The notes below the pieces were generated by a model. It was not told the DNA's origin, did not search any database, and saw nothing but the letters and a program-made list of their open reading frames with translations. A program made the position numbers and the translations under genes. From NCBI GenBank assembly GCA_024516035.1, contig CM044967.1:16620502-16684501 (forward strand): 64,000 bases of DNA, read 5' to 3'. Each line of letters begins with the position of its first letter. Position 1 is the stretch's first letter. Origin of the DNA: Bactericera cockerelli (lineage: Eukaryota > Arthropoda > Insecta > Hemiptera > Triozidae). Positions 28,857 to 39,245 of the stretch are shown piece after piece.

Positions 28857-30601
28857 GGGTCAAGGGGGGTAATTACGAACGATTTTGAGCTACATTTTAT
28901 AAACATATCTGTAACCCTGAGTTGCTTTCGTAAAATCCATGTCTTGTGATTTTTTTGGTATATAGACTTATTTAGCATTCTAATGGTGCATTATAAATAC
29001 TTTTGTGCATACTGTAGTATCTGTTTAGTGGTGTTCTTATTTACCCCCGGCTGTTCGCATTTACCCCCGCCTGACGGGGGTAAATGCGAACACATTATAC
29101 AATATTAAAAACGAACTTTTTAATGGCAATATGTGCTTTTTATGTACAAATAATACACCAAAATTGTACTTTGTGTCTTTAGCCACCTGTATGACAATAT
29201 GCAAAGTTTATGGACACACAGGATAGTGGTTTGAATCCTAACCACGAAGTTAGTCAGCTCTTATCAAATAGGGTATCTCTATCTTGCAAATAATAGTAAT
29301 AATAATAATTTCGTGTCCGTGAGATAGGTATAGATACCTAAATCACGGTGGTGAGAGGATTATATGGACGCCCAGATCCAATGTCTAGGCTCCTTTCATG
29401 TCCATTGATTCTATTTGGTTTTAACATCCTGACTTGAGGTAGACAGGACGGGGGTTTCACCCTCCATTCGCTGGGAATCGTACCAGCTACCCACATTGAC
29501 CTCACCCAGCCTGGGTGGGGCCGGAATCGCCAGCCTCACATGTTCAGAGGGGACAGAATTTTCTGTGCGAAAAGTCTGCTCCAACCGGGAATCGAACTAA
29601 GGATCTCTGGACTACGGGCAGTAGTCACAACCGTTACGCCACGGAGGCTGGTAATAAAAGCATAATAATAGTAATAGTTAATTATGAGAGCTTTTGAAAG
29701 GTGTTTTATATATTTTTTTAATTTTTTTTTTACAGATTCTGTCTTATCAATAGTTTCTAGGTCATTGTCAATCTCAGATTTGTCTTCTTCTACCTTCATT
29801 TTTTTCTTTTTTTTTTAAACTGTTCCCCCTATATTTCTTTTCGTTTTCTACACTTTCATTTTTCTTCCTTTCTTTTGCTATGTTCAAGTACACAAATACC
29901 TTCATTGGGTCCAATACATTAGGGTACTAATATCTTGGTACTTCTTACAACCTCACAGTATTTCAGAATTTTTAGCCTTACGTTTGGAAAATTCTACTTT
30001 GGTTTGCGGAATCTCAAAACACTGCCGTTGCTCTTCTGACAGCCAGGTTGCCATTAAAAACATCTAATACGATAGCAGATATCATTTGTGCTTCTGTATA
30101 CAAAGGAGGTGGTTTCTTCATCTTGTAGTTCTGGGGCATTCTGAGTGTTTTGATAAATACAAAAAAAGTTATAGGGTAAAACAAACACCCAAAATATGTG
30201 CTCGTAATTACCCCATAGCAAAAAAAACGCGGGGGTAATTAAGAACACCCAAAAACTATAACTTAAAAAATGGTTAAAACAATTATTTTTGTAAAATAAT
30301 AACCAAAAACATGCTTATTAATAATTAAAAGTAAAATAATGATAAAAATTCAAGTAACACTTACCTAAAAAATTGTTTTAAAAAAATCAAAAACTTCAAA
30401 AATCAATTTTTTTGATAGATCTATTTTCACTAGCTTACTAACTACAACTGAAAATAAATACTATCGAAAACTTGTGTTCAACCCGTAAAAACAATTCAAA
30501 ATAATAGTATTCAACCACCAGATTCGAAATATCTTATCCTGTTTAGGTACAATGACCACTGTTCGTAATTACCCCCTGTTCGTAAATACCCCCCTTGACC
30601 C
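28857..30601. mobile_element. inverted-repeat element with TA target duplication
   Basis: Left end GGGTCAAGGGGGGTAATTAC and the complementary right end (TACCCCCCTTGACCC), flanked by TA on both sides. Removing element plus one TA restores the family I sequence exactly. Further inverted words (TTACCCCC / GGGGGTAA) occur at 29041-29090 and 30210-30240. TA targets fit the Tc1/mariner/pogo group; no catalytic domain is seen. Minus-strand frames at 29690-29799 and 30054-30248 may be coding remnants. An S4 SINE (29296-29650) is nested inside. Confidence 0.85.
29296..29650 (-). repeat. SINE S4, full length, nested in the TA element
   Basis: Tail TTCGTGTCCGTGAGATAGG, body GGAATCGTACCAGCTACCCA, B box complement GGGAATCGAACTAAGGATC and the end CCGTTACGCCACGGAGGC. 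Confidence 0.88.
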
Positions 30602-30835
30602 TACCTGCTGATGAGAGCAAATAAGCTCGAAACAGCTGTCCAGGTATTACATCCAATACAACTTCTCACTTTTTTGTTTATACTGACTAAAATAGAGAGG
30701 TTAGTTGATGTCATGGATATTCAGAACTATTACCTGCTGATGAGAGCAAAGAAACTCGAAACAGCTGTTCAAGTATGTTCTGATGTTCATGTAGAACTAG
30801 TACAACTTCTCACTCTTCTGTTTATACTGATTATA
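30602..30835. repeat. repeat family I, right part plus a second adjacent copy
   Basis: ACCTGCTGATGAGAGCAAAT, GAAACAGCTGTCCAGG and TTTGTTTATACTGACTAAAA, then a second unit to TTCTGTTTATACTGATTATA. Confidence 0.85.
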
Positions 30836-31253
30836 GTGGTACTGATTACTTATAACAAACATAGATACAATTTACGGTGTGCTAATTGTACCCATAGTTC
30901 ACCTACCAGGTCCCCGTGTATTAATTGTAACCTTATTGTATCCATAATGAACTGCACAAAAACCTAGTTCCCTACTCGTCATGCTAATAATAGATGTGAG
31001 TATTGAAACTAGAGAGTGGTTAGGTCCACTGAATTCTATGCTATTATCTAGTAGCAAGGTCAAAACGAGGAAATATTTGCACTATACATGCACTTTTGGT
31101 CCAGTGGTCTATATGTACATTATTTGTACAAGTACATATAAGTCATATATTAAGGCATCTTCTTCTGTCTACTAGTGTAAGCGCTTCTGGGACTCATTCC
31201 AGAAAGCACTCTCACTTTCGAAATCTCCAAAGCTGCTTTCAACTGCACTCTGC
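30836..31253. other. unassigned; MITE arm at the end
   Basis: AT-rich, nothing coding. 31190-31250 (CAGAAAGCACTCTCACTTTC) resembles one arm of the foldback at 4374. Confidence 0.4.
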
Positions 31254-31600
31254 CAGCCTCCGTGGAGTAACGGTTGTGACTACTGACCGTAGTCTAGACA
31301 TCCTGAGTTCGATCCCCGGTGGGAGCAGACTTTTCACACAGAAAATTATGTTCCGTCCGTACATGTGAGGCTGGCATTTCCGACCCTACCCAGGCTGGGT
31401 GAGGTTAATGTGGGTAGCTGGTACGATTCCCAACGAATGAAGGGTAAAACCCCCGTCCTAATCCAGGACGTTAAATCAAATAGAATCGTTGGCGTTAGGA
31501 AGGGCATCCAGCCGTAAAAATGTGTCAAAACCAACCAACCTCAACCATGAGGTTGAACAACGTGGACCCTGCTTAAGCGGGATAAGACAGAGTAAAAGAA
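31254..31600 (+). repeat. SINE S4, full length
   Basis: Head CCTCCGTGGAGTAACGGTTG, B box GAGTTCGATCCCCGGTGGG, body CTGGGTGAGGTTAATGTGGG, tail GGGATAAGACAGAGTAAAAG. Best S4 copy in the window. Confidence 0.92.
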
Positions 31601-31704
31601 GAAAGAAGGTCTAGCTGATAGTCTATTGACCCGAACAGGATTGGACATTGCTTTCGTGTAGAATGGGCAATTGTTTGGAAAATGTAGACTTGTAGACCCT
31701 ATGT

Positions 31705-31918
31705 AATAATAATAATGATAATATCGCCTTATTTATACTGCCCAATTAGGACTATTAAGTACCATTATTCCAGCAGTAAGCCCAAGACGTATTATAATGT
31801 GGCAAAAATCCCAAATGGGAGGATAACTTGTCATGTCCCGGCTGGGTTTCGAAGCCGCGACCTCTGGAACCTCTGGATTCACAGAGTGTCGCCTTTACCA
31901 CTGAGCTACCGGGACAGA
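31705..31918 (-). repeat. SINE S6
   Basis: TATTTATACTGCCCAATTAG, GGCTGGGTTTCGAAGCCGCG and TTTACCACTGAGCTACCGGG. Confidence 0.88.
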
Positions 31919-31920
31919 CG

Positions 31921-32153
31921 AAATGAGATGTGTGAAGATAGCACCCGACATTTGAGCTAGAATTATGTACAAAATATCATAATTATGTACTTTCAGGCAC
32001 AACAAACCCTGAATTTTTACATAATTCTAGCTCTAATGTCGGGTCAAACTCTCTCCTGAGGTTACGGTGGAAGTAAAAAATTCAGTGTTTGTTGCTCCTG
32101 AAAGTACATAATTATGGCTCAAATGTCGGGTGCTATCTTCACACAACTCATTT
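31921..32153. mobile_element. foldback MITE, about 233 bp
   Basis: The left arm AAATGAGATGTGTGAAGATA, GCACCCGACATTTGAGC is the complement of the right arm GCTCAAATGTCGGGTGC, TATCTTCACACAACTCATTT. Inner arms with CATAATTATGTACTTTCAGG also pair. No coding. Confidence 0.85.
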
Positions 32154-32279
32154 CCTCTGTTGTCTTGTTGATTTTACTTCTACATTCGTACATAATTATG
32201 GTAAGTAGTACATAATTCTAGCTCAAATATCGCATGTTATCTTCACGCACCTGTGGAAATGATAAATTAAAACGAAAGA

Positions 32280-32465
32280 CCCGCCCCCTCTATGTCACAA
32301 CCGTTACTTCTAATTTCACAACTCTGTGCAAATAATTACTGTCCCATGACTGTGACTTCTAATTGATCAGTGCGAAAAAACCCGCCTCACAACTGTTACT
32401 TTTAACTGAGATGTGCGAAAAAATCGCCCCATAACTGGGAATTCTAACAGATCTTTGCAAATAAC
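32280..32465. repeat. degenerate tandem repeat of about 55-60 bp, 3-4 units
   Basis: Units share CACAACCGTTACTTCTAAT-like words followed by GTGC(A/G)AA(A/T)AA and CCCGCC. Confidence 0.7.
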
Positions 32466-32612
32466 AGGAGACAGATGGTCGATGAGACGGAAGAAAAAAG
32501 TACTGTACTGTAGGTACTTATACCATTGGCAGTGAGAGTAATTTTCAGAAGTAGGTCCACTTGTGTAGGAAGAACTTGGAATAACAGTACCTACTAATAG
32601 CGCTACGTCATG

Positions 32613-32615
<3 letters not shown>

Positions 32616-32644
<29 letters not shown>

Positions 32645-32690
32645 AGGAAGGAAAGAAAGAAAGAGAGAGAAGGGGAGGAAGGGAGAGAGA
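32616..32690. repeat. GA microsatellite
   Basis: (GA)n with GGAA interruptions, directly in front of an S2 head. Confidence 0.95.
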
Positions 32691-32691
32691 G

Positions 32692-32812
32692 AGAAACCTC
32701 AGCAGCTTGATCGATAAGGCGGCGGACTTGTAATCTGGAGGTCGGTGGTTCAAGTCTCGGTTTCAGCGTGGATTTTGTTAATCGAGTTTGAGTAGTTGTG
32801 ATATCACGAAAG
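32692..32812 (+). repeat. SINE S2
   Basis: CAGCAGCTTGATCGATAAGG, GGAGGTCGGTGGTTCAAGTC, GAGTAGTTGTGATATCACGA. Confidence 0.9.
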
Positions 32813-33655
32813 TGGTTTTCCCTCGAATTTTGCAAAGTAATGTTTCAGTCAGTGGGATTTGACTCTAAAATAAACTGGTCTGACATCACACGACTTTCCT
32901 TATCACTCGAAAATCTGAAAATATGCAAAATTGCATGATAAAAACAGTAGACCAAATATTGGCAAAATTGATAGGTACACTAAAAAATTACATATATTAT
33001 TATTATTATTATAAAAAATATTCTGCACAGTGCTCGCTCAGCCCAAATCTCAGCAGCTGACATTTCATTCTGGCAAAGAGATGCTGTTATGACCATCTCT
33101 CCTCAGCCTTGGAGTAAGGCTGCCACAGACACGATTTGTGTAATTCGAATCAGAGAATCAATTTCGAGGCAACTTGAAATAAAATCTCATCAACTTCGTC
33201 GTGTCTCATTTTAATTTTCAATCCACCCACACCATCTCAACTATCTGAAATTATTATTAAAAAAACTATCTGAAATCATAAAAAACCATCTGTAAACCAT
33301 CTCGAAAACGGTTCCACTTCATTTCCATAATCAATCTTTCCTTATTAAAGTCGCTATTACTGGGTGTCTTGAACTGAAGTTTTTTTTATCTCTTTAACAA
33401 TATTGTAGGTAGGGTACGTGCTTGGTTGGTTGGGTGGAATAGACCACATGTATGAAAATCCTGTCACATTAAACAAAACCAAGGCTTGCAAGACGCGACC
33501 TTCTGGGAAACTCATCTAGCAAAGTCTCGCCATCAAAAATACATTGAAGACGTATAGCCTTTTCTAGAAACACTCTCCACTCTAACAATCTCTAATTCTC
33601 GGTTTCAACGGTCACACAACGCACACAATCAGACCAAAATGAAAAGCACATCAAC
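32813..33655. other. unassigned with two transposon fragments
   Basis: 32885-32915 has the family K word ACGACTTTCCTTATCACTCG. 33560-33640 has ACACTCTCCACTCTAACAAT and GGTCACACAACGCACAC, one arm of the foldback seen at 4374. The rest is unknown. Confidence 0.45.
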
Positions 33656-33951
33656 ACTCACGATGGAAAGCATTTTCGTTTAAATTTGGTGTCAGGAACA
33701 TCTTCACTTTCCTCGAAGGACCCTGTATGAAACCCAATCACAGCGTTAGCTATCTTGGAGGCTGTTATCTCGACAACAGACCTATATAAAGTCAGAGGAA
33801 CATCTTCACTTTCCTCGAAGGACCCTGTATAAAACCCAATCACAGCGTTAGGTATCTTGGAGGCTGTTATCTCGACAACAGACCTATATAAAGTCAGAGA
33901 TCCCAGATCCTGGTCTGGTTGGTTCCTCTGGTCCCAGCTTGGTCCCAGCAT
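33656..33951 (-). other. candidate minus-strand exon with an in-frame 102-bp tandem duplication
   Basis: On the minus strand an open frame reads through two 34-codon units (each with LTLYRSVVEITASKI and TGSFEESEDVP) and then DTKFKRKCFPS. The sequence CTTTCCATC followed by GTGAGT gives a possible donor at its end, and ATACAG before GGTCCTTCG in each unit is acceptor-like. I do not recognise the protein. It may be a real exon, a dead one, or part of a repeat. Confidence 0.25.
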
Positions 33952-34242
33952 TGTCTGGCCTGGGTCATTGTATCATGGCTCACATACCAGTTATGTACAG
34001 TACAACTTCTCACTTTTATGTTTATACTGATTTATACTGTACTCCTGACGTGCTATGATAATGTGCAATAGTCGCGACATCTCGCTCGATCTTGATCAAG
34101 TTTCGTGTTGTTTATTATTTTTTCAAATGGAAATGGTTGATCGTTGTGGTTTACAATAGTTTACATCAGAAAATAGAATTACCTCTATCGATGATGTATA
34201 AAATTAACAAATTGACCTTATCTATAACAATAAAATATGACC
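33952..34242. other. unassigned
   Basis: Contains a family I edge (TTCTCACTTTTATGTTTATA at about 34008). Otherwise AT-rich and featureless. Confidence 0.4.
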
Positions 34243-34370
34243 GACCTCAGTAGCTTGATCGATATGGCAGCGGGACAAGTAACCTGGAGGTCGGTGGTTC
34301 TATTCCCTATTTCGGTAAAAATTTAGTAGTGTGAGTTCCAATAGTTGTTAAGTTTAGAACTATTGAAGTC
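34243..34370 (+). repeat. SINE S2
   Basis: CCGACCTCAGTAGCTTGATC, CCTGGAGGTCGGTGGTTCTA, diverged tail. Confidence 0.82.
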
Positions 34371-34445
34371 TTACCTCGGCAGCATGAACAAGATAATTTA
34401 TTATAAATATTTTTTTTACGAAGAAGAAGAACATGAAGAAGAATA

Positions 34446-34745
34446 GGCAATAGCTCAGTGGTTAAGCACTCGCTTGCCATGCGGAAGGTCCCGGGTTCGA
34501 ACCCCCGCGCCGACAAAAAATTATATTTAAAATTTGGTTACAGTTGATTGTAAGGGATACCTTCCCTTGCGCTCGTGTTGACCCAGCACCTAAATGGGAA
34601 GTATTGTGTCACTTCTCGCCCATCGGAGTGGAGGCATACTACGGGATGGGCAGGCTACAACACAGACCACAAGCGTCTACACTAGCTCCTGTTCCATGTC
34701 TACGAAATAAAAAAGGCTGTGAAACACTTATCTTAAAAAAGATAA
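34446..34745 (+). repeat. SINE S7
   Basis: AATAGCTCAGTGGTTAAGCA, GGTCCCGGGTTCGAACCCCC, body TGTTGACCCAGCACCTAAAT and end AAAAAAGGCTGTGAAACAC. Confidence 0.9.
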
Positions 34746-34989
34746 ATAAGAAGAAATAGAATTCTTCCTCATTTCCAAGTCAAATCACAGTGATTCCTAG
34801 GAAACAATTCATTTTCCGCCTACTCCAAACTATTACTTTATCAGAAGAATCAAACATTACACCCAAGCTCAATTTACATGTAATGTTTTCGTCATTAATG
34901 TCAGACATCTTTATCTCAGCTGGCGAACAGATAAAAGAGGTAATAAAAAAGATAATGGACTAATATTGGCGAGAGAGCGCAGTTTCCAG

Positions 34990-35155
34990 TATCTATTTCA
35001 ATGTACATATTTTACATTTACACATTTTACTATTTCAATGTATTTTTCATTAACACATTTTACTATTTCAATGTATTTTACATTTACACATTTTACTATT
35101 TCAATGTATTTTACATTTACACATTTTACTATTTCAATGTATTTTACATACAATT
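34990..35155. repeat. tandem repeat of about 33 bp, 4-5 units
   Basis: Unit ATTTCAATGTATTTTACATT followed by TACACATTTTACT. Confidence 0.93.
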
Positions 35156-35339
35156 TTCTTCTTCGTGCCTTGTGACGATATTAGATCATATTGTTTTACT
35201 GTTACGTAACATTTGATGGGTTTTATAAACAGTCGTATCAATAATAATTCTATGTCCATGAGATACGCACAGATTTTATCTATGTTCTCGGTGGTGGATA
35301 GAGCGGTGACGGTGGGATCTAGAATTTTGTACACATCTT

Positions 35340-35442
35340 CTTTCTTTTACTCTGTCTTATCCCGCTCAAGCAGGGTCGACGTTGTTCAACTTCATGGTTA
35401 AAGTTGGTTGGTTTTGGCACATTTTTTTACGGCCCTTCCTAC
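35340..35442 (-). repeat. SINE S4 tail (inverted partner of the next entry)
   Basis: TTTTACTCTGTCTTATCCCG through GGTTTTGGCACATTTTTTTA, the S4 tail in complement. Confidence 0.8.
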
Positions 35443-35615
35443 CAGAATCCGTGGCGTAATGGTTATAATTACTGCCCGTAGTCCAGAGAACCCGAGTTCG
35501 ACTTTTCCCCCGGTTGGAGCAGACTTTTCGAAGAAATTCTGTTCCCTCCAAACACGTGAGGCTCCCTACCCAAGCTGGGTGAGGTTAATGTGGGTAGCTG
35601 GTACGATTCCCAGCG
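35443..35615 (+). repeat. SINE S4 head and body
   Basis: ATCCGTGGCGTAATGGTTAT, GTAGTCCAGAGAACCCGAG, GGGTGAGGTTAATGTGGGTA. It follows the inverted tail with no gap, so two insertions or one rearranged copy. Confidence 0.8.
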
Positions 35616-35653
35616 ACTTTCACTGATAACCCTTGAACCAGGTCAGATAATAA

Positions 35654-35706
35654 TAACTAAAGGGCGTGGTTATTGTCTATGGCAATCTTTTCCACCCAAC
35701 CCTTGA
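35654..35706 (-). repeat. repeat family M fragment
   Basis: CTAAAGGGCGTGGTTATTG and CCACCCAACCCTTGAG, the complement of the family M start. Confidence 0.6.
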
Positions 35707-35747
35707 GAAGAGTATTGTTTTCGGTCCATTTTTCTTTTACCGAACGT

Positions 35748-35892
35748 TGTTATCATATTTGTGTTAATCGCTTTCGTGATATCACAACTACTCAAACTCG
35801 CTTTACTAAATCTACGCTGAAATCGGGACTTGAACCACCGACCTCCAGGTTACAAGTCCGCCGCCTTATCGATCAAGCTACTGAGGTCGGTT
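35748..35892 (-). repeat. SINE S2 with 13-bp target duplication
   Basis: Flanked by TTTTACCGAACGT at 35735-35747 and 35893-35905. Contains GTGATATCACAACTACTCAA and GGGACTTGAACCACCGACCT. A clean retrotransposition. Confidence 0.93.
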
Positions 35893-36000
35893 TTTTACCG
35901 AACGTCAGAGCCCGAGACATGCAATGTTTCAGTTCGCCCGTCGACGTCAACTTATGTTGTTGTTGAGTTATTCATAATCATTTCTCTTGTGCAATCTCAG

Positions 36001-36060
36001 CGGGTGTCGCCTACATGTACCACACCAGTGTGAGTGCCAGACTGTTGTTGACTGATGTAA
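36001..36060 (+). CDS. possible last exon of an unidentified gene
   Basis: The tract TTTCTCTTGTGCAATCTCAG is a good acceptor. The following sequence reads GVAYMYHTSVSARLLLTDVN then TAA when one base pair of the first codon comes from an upstream exon. AATAAA lies at about 36154, about 95 bp after the stop. The reading is less AT-rich than its surroundings. I do not recognise the peptide and cannot find upstream exons, so this may be chance. Confidence 0.25.
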
Positions 36061-36066
36061 ATTAAA

Positions 36067-36283
36067 ACACCCTGAGGTACCCAATATTAGGCACCTTCTA
36101 GAAGCGTACAACTGAGAGAACCTTCAGTAGAGTTAACTACCGGGGTGTATACATTAATAAATTTGTATTTATTTAATGAACTGATCTCAGTAGCTTGATC
36201 GATACTGTTAGCGTAATGGGACTTCTTGTCTCGAGCCGACAGTCTAAATAAAGCACTACTATACTATACTATACTGATAACGA
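36067..36283. other. possible 3' UTR then SINE and family L scraps
   Basis: AATAAA near 36154. 36181-36203 is an S2 head scrap (GATCTCAGTAGCTTGATCGA). 36208-36262 is family L in complement. Confidence 0.4.
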
Positions 36284-36430
36284 ACCGACCTCAGTAGCTT
36301 TATCGATAAGGCGGCGGACTTGTAACCTGCAGGTCGGTGACTCAAGTCCCAGTTTCACCGAAGATTTAGTACAGCGAGTTTCAGTAGTTGTGATATCACG
36401 AAAGTGATTAACACAAATATGATAACTTTT
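36284..36430 (+). repeat. SINE S2
   Basis: CCGACCTCAGTAGCTTTATC, GGCGGCGGACTTGTAACCTG, TTGTGATATCACGAAAGTG, ending in AACACAAATATGATAAC. Confidence 0.92.
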
Positions 36431-36765
36431 AACTTTAAGTTTTAATTTATTTGTTTTAAAAAAATCACTATCTAAGTAGGGTTTTATTGAAATTGTTCAT
36501 CGATAAAAAGCTAAACTGATTAAAAATGTATATTTCTTGATTAAAAAAAAAAAAAATCGAGGCTGGGGTGTTCTCGATATATTCTTCATCGACACAAAAC
36601 TTGAATTCTACCCTAAAGACAATAAAACTATCGCAGGTGCCAAGTATCGAGTCCAAGAACTAACTATCGATTTAAAGTTCAATCCTTAGATACCTAATGG
36701 TGAAAATTAGGAAAATAACTATCGACCCCAGATGCTATAAAACTATCATTGGTGCCAAACATCTA

Positions 36766-36990
36766 TAGAGTTATAGATTTAGTGCTAAATATCGATAGAA
36801 CTAAAGATTTAGTGTTAAATATCGATAGAACTATAGATTTAGTGCTAAATATCGATAGAACTATAGATTTAGTGCTAAATATCCATAGAACCCTAGATTT
36901 ATTGCAACCTATTGATATAACCCTAGATTTATTGCAACCTATGGATAGAATTGTCCATTTAATGAGAGGTAACGATTAGTGCAACCTATC
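36766..36990. repeat. 30-bp tandem repeat, about 6-7 units
   Basis: Unit CTATAGATTTAGTGCTAAAT followed by ATCGATAGAA; the later units change to TTATTGCAACCTAT. Confidence 0.93.
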
Positions 36991-37059
36991 GATAAAACTA
37001 TCGATTTCAGTGTCAGAAAACTATCGATACTTACCACTACAGTATAGCCATGTTCAGGT

Positions 37060-37379
37060 CAGCAGAAACTCGGAAACGCACACCACTGTCCACTGTCCAG
37101 TTCCTGATATCCTGTATAAGACCACAAGTCAGTCCTCTTCGACAGTCCCGTCAGTCAAGTAACCGATCCAACCGGTCAGCTGATGACTAATTAAACTTGA
37201 CTTTGCTTCGGCTCTGCTAGTCTCTTCGCTATGAGGAATATGAGCGGAGTAGTCCTAGCATTGACTTGCCAACCCGGTCAAGGTTGCCTCGACAAATGCA
37301 GCCTGGTTCTTTTATCTCCAAGTTCATGCTTGTGTAACATACTGTCGATTCTGGCGAGAATTAGATTTGAACGTTGAAT
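37060..37379 (+). other. less AT-rich island with a 48-codon open frame
   Basis: ATG at 37231 opens a 48-codon frame ending at 37377 (starts MRNMSGVVLALTCQPGQG, several Cys). Upstream are TATAAG at 37115 and two TCAGTC initiator-like words (37129, 37151), but their spacing is not canonical. It could be an upstream promoter or untranslated exon of the SLC6-type gene, or simply unmasked unique sequence. Confidence 0.2.
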
Positions 37380-37505
37380 CAAGGGTTGGGTGGAAGAGAT
37401 TGCCTTAGGCAGTAACCCCGCCTTTTAGTTGGAACACATGTGTGTATAATTTTTTCCCCTCTTATATGTATTTCCATTATTATCCATTTCTTTGTCATTA
37501 TTTTT
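37380..37505 (+). repeat. repeat family M copy
   Basis: AGGGTTGGGTGGAAGAGATT, CAGTAACCCCGCCTTTTAGT and an AT-rich tail. Confidence 0.75.
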
Positions 37506-37832
37506 AATGTTCTCTTAGAAACAAGTTATTTACCTTTATGCAGTATAGTAAATTTGACCTGGAAATCATTCTCTTATATTCAGTTTCGACCATAGTACTC
37601 GTCATAAATAAGAATGCTGTGGCTACAACTGACGCAAGGCTACAAATGACGACCTTTGCAAGTAGAAATAAATCATATACAAGTGGAAATATACGATCGG
37701 TTCGTTTAATTCGCACTGTGTATCTGTGTAGCGCCACTCCCTCTGAGTGACATTCTATCAGGGCGAAATTCGCACACAATGACGCAATAACTCGAATAAA
37801 GGTCCTATTAATGAAAGAGCCCGTTATGAACA

Positions 37833-37865
<33 letters not shown>

Positions 37866-37896
37866 GCATACTTTATTAATAAGGACATTTATATAC
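37506..37896. other. unassigned, ending in an ATT microsatellite
   Basis: No match. (ATT)n at 37834-37864. Confidence 0.4.
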
Positions 37897-38112
37897 AAAT
37901 AATAATGATAACAATAACACTCTTTAGTGGAAGGTAACCACCAGGCGAGGTTAATGCTCAAAGCATTTTCTACCACCCTAACCCTCAGAGTCTTATTATT
38001 ATGTGCTCACAAACTCAAATTATTGAGGAAAAATTCATGCACTGGGTGGGATTCGAACCAACGGATCCCTACGCTACCTGGATTACCAGACTAGCGCGTT
38101 AACCGCACGTTT
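37897..38112 (-). repeat. SINE S1
   Basis: AACACTCTTTAGTGGAAGGT, GCTCAAAGCATTTTCTACCA, GGGATTCGAACCAACGGATC, GCGTTAACCGCACG. Confidence 0.9.
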
Positions 38113-38174
38113 AACAAACAAGTAATGACAAAAATTATGAACAGCATAAACAAGAAAAAAAGATGAATAACAAA

Positions 38175-38250
38175 ATATATAAAGATGTCCTAACTAAGGG
38201 GCGGGGTTATTGCCTATGGCAATCTCTTCCACCCAACCCTTCATTAAAGG
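38175..38250 (-). repeat. repeat family M fragment
   Basis: GGGGCGGGGTTATTGCCTAT and CTCTTCCACCCAACCCTTC. Confidence 0.7.
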
Positions 38251-39027
38251 TGTGGGCATCTAGATCACTACTGAAAGAGTGAATGGTTCTTTGGGTGTGC
38301 GTGGGAGACTGTGTACTTGTATAGACTAAGACTCACCTGTAGGTAATTATTCACAGAGTTCCAATTATTCTACTAGAAGTGCATGAGAGGTGTGAATCTG
38401 CAATCTGATTTCAAGTGAACACAACAGTATCCTAGTCCTAGGTGTTGGTTCCTGTGTAATTAAATTCCGCGTATGAGGCAATCAGGCAAATAGAAAAGTG
38501 AGAAGTTGAACTAGATGTACTAGATGGCCAGTGTTGTAATATAGGTACATTTGTTTTGGTACCTAGGTACAGGTACAGGAAAGGCAGCTGTCCCCCCCTA
38601 GAAAATTCCAGGTAGTATGCAACACTATTAGGTATTATTGATTGTTCACTAGTTATTATTGATTTTCTTCGTCAGCTGCCCCCCCTAGCCAAAATCCTGG
38701 CTACGCCCATGCATATACATAGTATTGCATACATTTATATATGCATAACAGTCATAACAGATAGGTATATAACAATATTCCACCCTGACCCCGAAATCAC
38801 TAGAACAAAAGTATCCTGCAATGATAATAACTGCCTTAGGACAGTTATTAGTTTTATTCTTCAACCTACGGTGGATCGTTTAGTAGCCTAATAATTAAAC
38901 GGTTACGCTAATCAGGAGCGAGTTCGTAAGGGGAAACCGGTCCAGAACTTAGACATTGTTCCTTGACCCATTAGTAGGTCAGCTTCGGGCAAACAGAACT
39001 GACCCGGACCCTATTACTGACCCTATC
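38251..39027. other. unassigned with a transposon end
   Basis: 38575-38710 holds GGCAGCTGTCCCCCCCTAG and GCCAAAATCCTGGCTACGCC, the kind of end seen in many insect DNA elements. A family I edge is at 38490-38520. Confidence 0.4.
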
Positions 39028-39245
39028 ACATGCATACTTTCCTTATCCTATAATAAGGAAAGTTCCGTAGTCGTCGAAAATTTGACCTACCCAGTTTTTC
39101 ACATTTCTGGACGAATCAGCGCAGCGTTGAGTTTGTGACCACATAAGAATGGGACGTTGAGGGTTAGGTGGTAGAAAATGCTCTAAGCATTAACCTCGCC
39201 CGGTGGTTACATTCCACTAAAGAGTATTATTATTATTGTTATTAA
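39028..39245. repeat. family K hairpin then SINE S1 (3' half, +)
   Basis: 39033-39061: CTTTCCTTATCCTATAATAA palindrome, then AAATTTGACCTACCCAG. 39127-39245: GTTTGTGACCACATAAGA to ACATTCCACTAAAGAGTATT. Confidence 0.75.

Noticed and set aside
33001..33020. (ATT)n stretches as regulatory sites.
   Set aside because: Short microsatellites at SINE tails, common across the window.
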